Positions 45,295-53,300 of a stretch of DNA of 64,000 nt are shown one piece after another (position 1 is the first letter of the stretch; each line of letters begins with the position of its first letter). The notes under the pieces are model-generated. The model saw only the letters and a program-made list of their open reading frames with translations, was not told the origin of the DNA and did no database searches. The position numbers and the translations under genes are program-made. Origin of the DNA: Fimbriimonadales bacterium (lineage in GTDB: Bacteria; Armatimonadota; Fimbriimonadia; Fimbriimonadales; GBS-DC); NCBI GenBank assembly GCA_026003075.1, contig BPGO01000005.1:1-64000 (forward strand), given 5' to 3'.

Positions 45295-45864
45295 TCACGG
45301 CTCCTCTTCGCTAAACAAAGCAAAGTCATAAGCTATCCAATGATAAATACTTGGGTATGTTGATACCTCTGGCAGTTCCTTCGAGGAACCAAACCAATCC
45401 AGTTCATAGAGAGTGTCTTCACCCGAACACACGACGAGCTCCGCAGCCTGCTCCTCGCCTACCCATCCAATCCGATAACAGTTTGGACGCCAGCGAGTAG
45501 GTTCTGGGCGTCCAGGGAACAAAACCGACCCATCGAGCAGGACAATCTCCGCGTATTCTTCTGCTAACTGGCGTACCGTCGTGGGCAGCGAGTGTATTAG
45601 GTCAGGAGGTAACGGTACTGCGGGTTTCGCTTCGAGTACCCACTCCGAGAGGAGGGCTTGCTTCGCCTGAGCGCGCGCTTCGTCAAGAGGCAATTGGCGT
45701 ATCTTTTGCCTCAGCTGCTCAAAGCGTTGGCGTTGCTCATCAACACTGTCCCAGTAGTTTCGCCACACAACTATCAGGCGCCGTCCTATCCACCAGACGC
45801 CTATCAGCCCTAAAATGATAGCTACACCAATCATCCACAGTTCTAGCTCACTCTGAACATTCAT
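45295..45864 (-). CDS. Candidate immunity protein for tip 4 (membrane-anchored)
   Basis: 189 residues. An N-terminal transmembrane helix (MIGVAIILGLIGVWWIG), a charged helix, then a domain that recalls SUKH/SMI1-type immunity proteins (VLLDGSVLFPG ... RIGWVGEEQAAELVVCSGEDTLYELDW). It overlaps the end of the tip 4 ORF by 17 bases, consistent with toxin-immunity coupling. Confidence 0.6.
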   Translation of the reverse strand: MNVQSELELWMIGVAIILGLIGVWWIGRRLIVVWRNYWDSVDEQRQRFEQLRQKIRQLPLDEARAQAKQALLSEWVLEAKPAVPLPPDLIHSLPTTVRQLAEEYAEIVLLDGSVLFPGRPEPTRWRPNCYRIGWVGEEQAAELVVCSGEDTLYELDWFGSSKELPEVSTYPSIYHWIAYDFALFSEEEP

Positions 45865-46519
45865 TTTCTATGTCGCGCCGTAAATTATTCATAGTGCGCA
45901 GCGTTATTGTGTATCGATTGGTATTATAACGTAGTAGTTTTTCCTGCTGCCTCATACGCCGATGTCGTTGGAGATGCGTTGTGCGATCTAAAACCTCCAG
46001 ATTCCAGCGTCCAGAGTGGATGGAAGGAGGCAATCCACCCAGCGGGAAGAGAGTGCCCTCGCCTCCAGGGTGCCCGCTCAGTGGGTTAACATGATGGACA
46101 AACTTTCCAGGTAGCCTTAGTTGGCGTATGAAACGCAGCGATTCTTGTCGGATTAAATCGCGCCCTTTTTTGCGCGCCAAATGTATGAGTGCTTTGGAAC
46201 CGCCCGTCAAGACAATTTCAGCGCCCACCTCAGTGTATTCCCCCACACGGTAGGCAAGGCTTGTCTTGTCAATGACTTCATTGGAACCTAACCATTCGCG
46301 CACCCGATCCGTAAGACCGAAGGTTAGTGAGTCGCCCACGCCAGCAAAGAAATTAGCCGTAACATCCAGCCAATCCAGCCCCGATGGGTCTATCCCGTTT
46401 ATCGGATCATTCCCTGCATACCGATACAGGTTCGGGTCGCCTGAAGCGGCGTCAATCGGGTCTCTTTGCAGCCACCTTGCCGTGCGGGGGTCATACTCCC
46501 GTGCGCCCACATGGTACAA
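45848..46519 (-). CDS. Orphan Rhs tip 4: HNH-like nuclease toxin
   Basis: Starts with the Rhs core end, then a Gly/Ala-rich pre-toxin stretch (FFAGVGDSLTFGLTDRVREW) and a C-terminal domain with HHVNPLSGHPGG, IHSGRWNLEVL and HLQRHRRM. The HH...N...H...H order fits an HNH/EndoVII-fold nuclease. No own start codon; the open frame runs upstream through TWNGAYGYEYIPATG. Followed by a membrane-anchored immunity candidate. Confidence 0.72.
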   Translation of the reverse strand: MYHVGAREYDPRTARWLQRDPIDAASGDPNLYRYAGNDPINGIDPSGLDWLDVTANFFAGVGDSLTFGLTDRVREWLGSNEVIDKTSLAYRVGEYTEVGAEIVLTGGSKALIHLARKKGRDLIRQESLRFIRQLRLPGKFVHHVNPLSGHPGGEGTLFPLGGLPPSIHSGRWNLEVLDRTTHLQRHRRMRQQEKLLRYNTNRYTITLRTMNNLRRDIENECSE

Positions 46520-46565
46520 GCCTGTCGCTGGAATGTATTCGTACCCATACGCCCCGTTCCAGGTG
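46386..46565. repeat. Rhs core-end repeat R3 (tip 4)
   Basis: About 180 bp; shares with R4 the codons for NDPINGID just before the tip. Confidence 0.85.
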
Positions 46566-46656
46566 AGAGGAAGGCGAAACAGAAACCTGGTGAACTGGGC
46601 GAGTGCGGATTCATTTGCAAGTGCGCCAAACAGCAGGCAAAAGCCCTACACGGCTC

Positions 46657-47082
46657 CTAAGTCTTCGCGAGCCGCTTAGTAACCCACTTCATTCCACAAA
46701 ACAACACGGCTATCCAACCTGCGAGAACCCAATAGAACCCTGCAAAGAACGGAATCGCCGCGATATCCAGAGTGGGATAGGGGTTCAGAAAGTAGCATCC
46801 GAGCATATAGCTGACCCCATGAAGGCAACTCAGGGTAACCGCAAACACCCATCGAGCAATCGCTCGGCTTCTAACCAGCAGAAACAACGCAACGGCATTA
46901 AGCCCAATCAAAAACCACGGCAACAAGGTGCGCTCCGGACGCACTATCATGCCAAGCACCGTACCATGTGGCGCCAGGTCGGCTGGTACAGACATCAGCC
47001 CAGTCATCACTTGTAGGATGATTACGCTTGTACCCACAGCTGCTTGGACTAATCGGGACCTGCGTGTCGGTAGCCTCTCCAT
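46657..47082 (-). CDS. Candidate immunity protein for tip 3 (four-helix membrane protein)
   Basis: 141 residues with about four hydrophobic helices (AAVGTSVIILQVMTGLM, LLPWFLIGLNAVALFLLV, WVFAVTLSCLHGVSYMLG, IPFFAGFYWVLAGWIAVLF). It overlaps the end of tip 3 by 34 bases. A membrane location makes sense for protection against a toxin that works on peptidoglycan in the periplasm, as tip 3 seems to do. Confidence 0.6.
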   Translation of the reverse strand: MERLPTRRSRLVQAAVGTSVIILQVMTGLMSVPADLAPHGTVLGMIVRPERTLLPWFLIGLNAVALFLLVRSRAIARWVFAVTLSCLHGVSYMLGCYFLNPYPTLDIAAIPFFAGFYWVLAGWIAVLFCGMKWVTKRLAKT

Positions 47083-47693
47083 GGTCGTGCCCCTCGCGAA
47101 CCTTTGGATGGATCCGATGGAACGCGCTTGTTTGGATTGGAGTATTTTACCACAACTTTTACCTTTCGGCAGCCTCGTTCCTTAATCCACGAAAGAATAC
47201 TATCATTTACCGGTCCAACATCTATACAACCCTGCGACCCAATCATTGTACCCCCGTGTAAATAGAAGCCCGAACGCCCGTAAGTATTGGTGGAAGGGTC
47301 AGGGCGTAAGGGTGCACGATAGCGCCCCCAAGAATCTAAGTTCGGCTCGTACACTGCGCCGCCAGGAAATCGCGCCCACGGATTATCAGAAAGCTCAACG
47401 ACTTCAGGTGGATCAATCCAATAAGTGCCTTCGGGTATAGGACCTACGTTTGGTCGGTTTTGTTCAGCCGCTGTCGTACCTGGCAGACCACTATACGCTG
47501 GTACCCTAGTGATCTCTCTGCCTGCTTCGTCAAAGATTTTGAGCGTGTCTCCTGTAAAGATGAGAGTCTTTATACAAGGCTGCTTGGTTCCCGTAGGATC
47601 TATCCCGTTTATCGGATCATTCCCTGCATACCGATACAGGTTTGGGTCGCCTGAAGCGGCGTCTATCGGGTCGCGCTGCAGCCACCGTGCCGT
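47049..47693 (-). CDS. Orphan Rhs tip 3: Tlde1/L,D-transpeptidase-like (DUF2778) toxin
   Basis: The open frame begins right after a TAA (47694-47696) with TARWLQRDPIDAASGDPNLYRYAGND, so the core-end repeat is cut short. The tip itself reads GPIPEGTYWIDPP ... RSGFYLHGGTMIGSQGCIDV, with a His and a Cys in the HGG...GSQGCI pattern of YkuD-related DUF2778/Tlde1 effectors that crosslink or trim peptidoglycan. There is no start codon in the core; the only internal ATG/GTG lies within the toxin domain (GTG 47354). A four-helix membrane immunity gene overlaps its end. Confidence 0.72.
   Translation of the reverse strand, partial: TARWLQRDPIDAASGDPNLYRYAGNDPINGIDPTGTKQPCIKTLIFTGDTLKIFDEAGREITRVPAYSGLPGTTAAEQNRPNVGPIPEGTYWIDPPEVVELSDNPWARFPGGAVYEPNLDSWGRYRAPLRPDPSTNTYGRSGFYLHGGTMIGSQGCIDVGPVNDSILSWIKERGCRKVKVVVKYSNPNKRVPSDPSKGSRGARPWRGYRHAGPD
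47599..47693. repeat. Rhs core-end repeat R4 (tip 3), short
   Basis: About 95 bp; ends at the codons for TARWLQ, so it lacks the YHVGAREYDP part found in the other copies. Confidence 0.8.
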
Positions 47694-47733
47694 TTATGTA
47701 ATGATAAAACCACCTAACTATCAGTAAAATTAT

Positions 47734-48690
47734 TCAACTAGTCGGGTGTACTTTCTTTACCACGATTGAACTACTCTTATTGCCATTCGAAAACTCATCC
47801 TGGCAATAAGCAATGTAAAAAAATCCATCCATTCCAAATGCTACATCTAAAACGATCCCCTCTACTCTGCCATGGTGTATCATATTGGTTTCTGTAGAAT
47901 ATAAGATTACTTCACCTGAGTCATCTCCTATGAACAACCAACGCCCGTCGCCTGAAAATCGCAATGCAGTAACCCAACTTGACATTCTGAAAGACGCGCA
48001 TAATACAAATACCTGACGCACATCCAGCAAAAAACACTGCTGATACCCTCCAGCGGCTAGCAGGTATCCCTTGTGATCAAACGCTAACCGATCTATACAT
48101 ATTGCATCAGCAAAAGTCATCACTCTCAAAGGCTCGAAGTTGTTCGTCTCATAAAGACACAAATGTGCTTTTTCGTCTGTCTCATCACCCCCACCAACCG
48201 CCATTACGAACGAGTCAGGCGAGAACACTATAGAACTAGGGTTCGGCACGTGAGCTGACACAATCTTTTGATCAAAATCGTCTATATTTAAACTAACCAA
48301 AGCAATATGATCCCCGACGATGCCTATTCTATTCTGTAAAGATGCAACAGCAATATCGTGCACAACATGGATCGATAGACTGCTTAGCTGGCGAATCATA
48401 TTATTTGATCGATTTAGCCAGTAAACTCCTTGTAGAAGTGTGCCAACCAGCAACTGATTAGGTGACGCAATGCACTCTATTGCTACAATGTGGTCACGGG
48501 CTATGGTGTAAGACTCCTGATTATCTCTTTCTAAATCGAGGACAAGGAGGTTACCCTCAGTATCTCCAATCGCGATTGCTCGGGAGTCAAAAAGAAACCG
48601 AGCGCGCCACGCCTGCGCTTTTATCGTGTGTTGCAGGATGATATCTGCGTCAGTTTTCCCTATCTGCAGAGCCTTCGTAGTCATATACAT
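47734..48690 (-). CDS. WD40/beta-propeller-like protein, candidate immunity for tip 2
   Basis: 318 residues of repeated beta-strand units like WD40 blades (RARFLFDSRAIAIGDTEGNLLVLDLE, ALRFSGDGRWLFIGDDSGEVILYS). Visibly more A+T-rich than the surrounding genes, a sign of recent transfer. It starts 13 nt after the tip 2 stop and is followed by tip 3, the position of an immunity gene. A propeller as immunity protein would be unusual, so it could also be an unrelated passenger. Confidence 0.6.
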   Translation of the reverse strand: MYMTTKALQIGKTDADIILQHTIKAQAWRARFLFDSRAIAIGDTEGNLLVLDLERDNQESYTIARDHIVAIECIASPNQLLVGTLLQGVYWLNRSNNMIRQLSSLSIHVVHDIAVASLQNRIGIVGDHIALVSLNIDDFDQKIVSAHVPNPSSIVFSPDSFVMAVGGGDETDEKAHLCLYETNNFEPLRVMTFADAICIDRLAFDHKGYLLAAGGYQQCFLLDVRQVFVLCASFRMSSWVTALRFSGDGRWLFIGDDSGEVILYSTETNMIHHGRVEGIVLDVAFGMDGFFYIAYCQDEFSNGNKSSSIVVKKVHPTS

Positions 48691-48703
48691 GCTCCAGCCT
48701 CGG

Positions 48704-49369
48704 CTACTTAACGATGACAGTTACAACCGTACCGTCAGGTTCGACAATCACTTCAACGTTTCCACGTTTATATTTATACCTGCCGTTGGGCTGCTTTCGC
48801 GGGCTTTTATCTTGGCGCATAATATCTTCCACCTGCCCTTCAGAAATACCTCGTTCGCGCATTCGATCCCTAGCATGTGGTAAATAGCGAGTAGGTCTGC
48901 GTGGAGGTGGGGCGCACTGATTTTTCTTTGATGGTTGCCCTTTCTGATTACCAGAGATTTGTTTCTTCCCCTGTTCCTGCAGGGCGTTCTTCGCTTCCCG
49001 TTTCGCAACCTGCTCCGACCCCTCCTCCACCACCTCCTGAACCACTTTCTTGCCCAAACGCGCCGCTTTTAGCGCATCGCCTCCAGGCAACACGCCTGCC
49101 GCTGAAATCGCCGCGTTCGTCCAGTCGCCTTCCAGTGCATAAAGACCCGCATTCACTAAGTCGGCGACTTCGCCCACACCAGGAATGAACCCAGCGACAT
49201 CCAGCCAGTCGCGCCAGCCCCACGCCGTTCCGTCGGGGTCTACTTGGTTGATGGGATCATTCCCGCAATACCGATACAGGTTCGGGTCGCCTGAAGCGGC
49301 GTCTATCGGGTCTCTTTGCAGCCACCGTGCCGTGCGGGGGTCGTACTCCCGTGCGCCCACATGGTACAA
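48704..49369 (-). CDS. Orphan Rhs tip 2: DUF4258-like toxin with pre-toxin domain
   Basis: Core end of Rhs (with YRYCGNDP in place of YRYAGNDP), then a pre-toxin module (WLDVAGFIPGVGEVADLVNA ... AAGVLPGGDALKAARLGKK), then a small basic C-terminal domain (YLPHARDRMRERGISEGQVE ... GRYKYKRGNVEVIVEPDG) that fits DUF4258, a BrnT/RelE-like fold probably acting on RNA. No own start; the frame is open upstream through SWSGAYGYEYIPATG. Confidence 0.75.
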   Translation of the reverse strand: MYHVGAREYDPRTARWLQRDPIDAASGDPNLYRYCGNDPINQVDPDGTAWGWRDWLDVAGFIPGVGEVADLVNAGLYALEGDWTNAAISAAGVLPGGDALKAARLGKKVVQEVVEEGSEQVAKREAKNALQEQGKKQISGNQKGQPSKKNQCAPPPRRPTRYLPHARDRMRERGISEGQVEDIMRQDKSPRKQPNGRYKYKRGNVEVIVEPDGTVVTVIVK

Positions 49370-49412
49370 GCCTGTCGCTGGAATGTACTCATACCCGTAC
49401 GCCCCGCTCCAA
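49250..49412. repeat. Rhs core-end repeat R5 (tip 2)
   Basis: About 160 bp like R1-R4 and the main rhs gene. Confidence 0.85.
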
Positions 49413-49436
49413 GAGAACGACTACCGTGCCGACCCC

Positions 49437-50342
49437 TCAGTCCGCACGCCAGTTAGGAATGTACTTGCGTATATTCTCCGCATGTGCCCGATCACGCGCC
49501 TCCCCACCTAAATATCGACAATACCAACCCTCCTTCGGCTCTGAGAACCTCACCCAAAGCCGAAGCCCCGATTGCTCAAACCACACCCGCGCCCGCTCCG
49601 TAACCAACGCCGGCCCATAATCCACAAAATGGAAAAAATCGCTCCCATCCCACTGAGACGGGTCAATCTCAAAATCATACGCCCGATAGTCGGTCAATTG
49701 CCAGTGCCTGCAACGGGTACATCGGCGCCAAAAGCCCTCTGGCTCGGTGCGAGGAAGACCCCCACGCCCCCGAAACACCAACTCATAGACCACATAGTCG
49801 CGCACCAAACGCCAACGCTTGTCCAGTACCTCTACGGGGTGCAGCTCAAACCCAGTCAACCCCGAATACTGCAACAACTGAGCCGCAGGAGGCGACACCG
49901 TGAGATAACCAAGCCCATACCCTCCCCACACATCCCACTCAGGAGGCACCCTGGGCATCCGAAAGAATGCGCGCGCCGCAATACACTGCCGTTCCGAAAG
50001 CGGGAAATCATCAGGCAGCCCAAGCAACTGGCGAACCTCCTGACACAGCTCTGTAAAGTCTTCGGGCAGAAGCGTATTTTGTAGCCGCGACTCGTCGATG
50101 GGTTGCTTCAGCCATTTGCGAACCTTCTCCAATCGGGGTTGATAGCTGGTGAGAAGCTCTCTAACAGCTTCCACTACCTCAGAAGTGGTGTAGATGGTAG
50201 CACAGAATTTCATAAATAGCCTGTCCGCTCCGCATTCAGGGCAGAAGACACCTGGCAGATAAACTTCGTCCTCATGGTCAAAAACGGGTTCGGCGAGTGG
50301 ATGACCGCGCCAGTCGCTTTGTATGAAGTACGCTCGCATCAC
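49437..50342 (-). CDS. SitI6-like double-CxxC immunity protein for the main Rhs tip
   Basis: 301 residues. Two CxxC pairs (VFCPECGAD near the N-terminus and RCTRCRHW in the middle) fit the double-CXXCG family described as SitI6-type immunity proteins beside SitA6-type (DUF2380) toxins in Myxococcus. The rhs gene just upstream ends in a DUF2380-like nuclease, so toxin and immunity types agree. Starts 27 nt after the rhs stop. The family link is recalled, not searched. Confidence 0.7.
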   Translation of the reverse strand: MMRAYFIQSDWRGHPLAEPVFDHEDEVYLPGVFCPECGADRLFMKFCATIYTTSEVVEAVRELLTSYQPRLEKVRKWLKQPIDESRLQNTLLPEDFTELCQEVRQLLGLPDDFPLSERQCIAARAFFRMPRVPPEWDVWGGYGLGYLTVSPPAAQLLQYSGLTGFELHPVEVLDKRWRLVRDYVVYELVFRGRGGLPRTEPEGFWRRCTRCRHWQLTDYRAYDFEIDPSQWDGSDFFHFVDYGPALVTERARVWFEQSGLRLWVRFSEPKEGWYCRYLGGEARDRAHAENIRKYIPNWRAD

Positions 50343-50368
50343 TCAGATTATACCTCCTTTGAGCGGGT

Positions 50369-53300
50369 TCAAGGTTTCTTGGAACCGAACAGGCACGGGA
50401 TGCCTCCTTTCAAGCCATATTTCTCCAGCATCTCTTTGACAAAATCTAAAATAGCATCCTCCGTAAGCTCAACAGTTGGATCATTGACAAAGTCTAGCCA
50501 ATCTCTATTCCATCCTTGCGAATGGATGCGCCTGTGAACACTCTCGTCCAACTCGATAATGTAGTCGTCAATATTAATGCCAATGCCTGCATTCTGAAGC
50601 TCCTTTCGAACCTGTTGAGGAATAACGTGATGCCCTGCCGTCTCTTCACATCCGCTTGCCAGCGAACATTTCGCCTTTGCTTTCCAGCCGCCCTTCGGAG
50701 AACTGCGCTTTTCAGATGTTCCCGGCTTGTTTTTGCTACCTGGTTGCTGTTTTTGTTGCTTGATATCGCGCGGTGTGGGGTTCTGCTTTTGAGGTGCTTT
50801 GTCCGCGAGGGTTCCTTGCGCCTTGTCAGTGGCTCGTGGGGGTTTTTGTGGAGCAACGGTGGGTTTTCTCGGGGCAGGGGGTCTACTGAACAGGCGTCGC
50901 AAAAGGTCTATGAGAGATTTGATCCAACTCTGTTCTCCTTCGGGATCTACCCCGTTTATCGGGTCATTCCCTGCATATCGATACAGGTTCGGGTCGCCTG
51001 AAGCCGCGTCAATCGGGTCTCTCTGCAGCCACCTGCCTGTGCGCGGGTCATACTCCCGTGCGCCGACATGGTACAAACCTGTCGCGGGGATATACTCATA
51101 CCCGTACGCCCCGTTCCAAGTGAACGGTTGCTGCGTCGTGCCCGTGCGAGCAATCAGGTTGCCCCAACTGTCGTAAACATAGGTGTCCATCACTTGCCAT
51201 GTGTTGTTCACGCGCCCCACCAACGCCCGCACATGACCCAAACCGTCCAACACATACAACTGCACTGCGCCACCGCTAGACACCCGCGCCACAGGGCCCA
51301 ACAAACCCCACACATACTCGGCTATCAGGTTCCCGTTCGCGTCCAGCTCCGCTGCCAAAGTGTCGCCTTCATACAAGTAGTAGCGCTCTTCGGTACCCAC
51401 CTTCGCCCACACGCGGTTGCCAAACGCATCATAACGCGCCTCGTACACCAACTGCCCATTCCGATACACCTGCGTCAGGTTGCCCCACACATCATACACA
51501 TAGTTCCAGTTGCCTGCATACCCAGAAACGGGATTGTTCGCCTCGCTCGCGCGTTCGCCGTTCGGAGTGTAACTGAAAGTCCAGCCCCCCACGCTGCGCA
51601 ACTGGTTATACTGATAGCTGGGTGTCCCCGCAACGGTGGGCAAGCGCATCAGGTTGCCCCCCGCGTCATAGGTGTAGCTGCGTTGTCCGCCAATACGCGA
51701 GGACTGTTCATAGGCTAAGCTGCCGTCGGGGTAGTAGTCCCACTGCCAATCGGGACGAGTGTCTTGATTTTCATCAACCGACTTCACGGTTCCGTCGGGA
51801 TAGTACTCGTACCGGAACGTGCCGACAGGGCGATTGTTCAAGTAGGTATTGAACCACCAGACACTGCCCACGCTCTGGTGGTCGGCGTAGGCGATGTGGG
51901 TCTCCAACTTGTCGTTGTCAATCTGCACGGTCTGTTTGATGGGACGCCCTGCCCCGTCGTACTCGTAGCTGACGGAAAGTTGAACAGATCCCCCAAGTAA
52001 GGGGCGGTAATAGCTCTGGGTCGTCAGACGCCCTGCATCGTCGTAAGTAAAACTCTGGGTAGAGAGGGTAGCATTCCCGCGCGACAAGCGAACCGATTGG
52101 ATATCCCCACTGGGGTAGTAAGCGTAGTCAAACCGATAGGTCGCGCCATTATTGAACTGGACGACGCTGTTCTCTAACCAGCCCGTGCGGTCGGCGTCTA
52201 AAGTGTCATAAGTGAAGACCGTGTTGGTGATCGCATCTTGCGCCAAGGTCAGCCGCCCTGCCGAGTCGTACTCATAGTAAGCCAGGCGTTGACGCTCCAG
52301 CGGGGAGGGGCGCAGATAGACCTCCTGCAGCCAGCCGTTGGGCGTGTAGTCAAAGTAGAGGTTTGTGCCATCGGCGCGTTGCCAGCGGCTCACCTGTCCA
52401 CAACAGCTGGAGTAGAAAAACTTTTCGGGGTTCGCATCGCCATCGTGCTTGATGCCTATCAGCTCGTCGCGGTAGCCATACTCGTAGTTCACACCTACAT
52501 TATTGCCTCCCGCGACTCGTCCGAGCCGACCGTACCCATCGTAGCCCAGCTGGGCATAAAGCTGGTTCCCAATCCAGATTTTCCACAGCTCGCCCGAATC
52601 GGGCACATACTCAAAGCGGACTTCACGCCCCCTTGGGTCAATAAACTGCTCCAGCTGCAACCCGTTCCACACATACTGGGCTTCTTGATAGGCATCCTGG
52701 TAGCCCCAGCGCACCTTTTTGACCTGTCCAAAGTTCGTGTATTCAACCTCCTGATAGAGCGGGTTGTCCCATCGCCATCCTCCAGAGCCAGAAGCGTTGG
52801 GATAGGTCTCTATCCGTGTGGGGCGTCCCAGGGTGTCCCAATTCGCAATCTTCACGACGCGTCCTGTGGGGTCTAACACCTGATATAGCTGGAATGGTTG
52901 CCGAAAAGCAGCAGGGGTATAGAAGAATTGCCACCAGTTGCGTCCTGGCTCGGCGAAACCCGTCAGGAGACCATTCGGCGCGGTACGGGTGAGCGAAGGA
53001 TCCCAAGTGTACTGAAAGCGCCATCGGCGGTTGGTATCGTCGCCTAACTGGACACTGCTGGGAAGCAAGGGGGGATTCGCCGAATTTCCAAAGCCGACAT
53101 CGCGATGCGTCTCGCCATAGTGCAGAGTGACTTCAACGCCTGTAGGGTCTAATGCGTTGACTAAGACCGTCTCCAACGCAGGGCGTTCTGGGCTCCAACT
53201 CAGCGCCTCACGCTCGGTGTAGTTCCAGTAGTACCAACTGCCTTGACGATCCCGATACCCGGTCAGCGCGTTCGGGTTCGCGACATATCCATACTGATAC

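Noticed and set aside
43320..51162. Regularly spaced repeats as a CRISPR array
   Set aside because: The repeats are 95-200 bp, lie 1-2 kb apart and encode the Rhs core end; they are tip-cassette boundaries.
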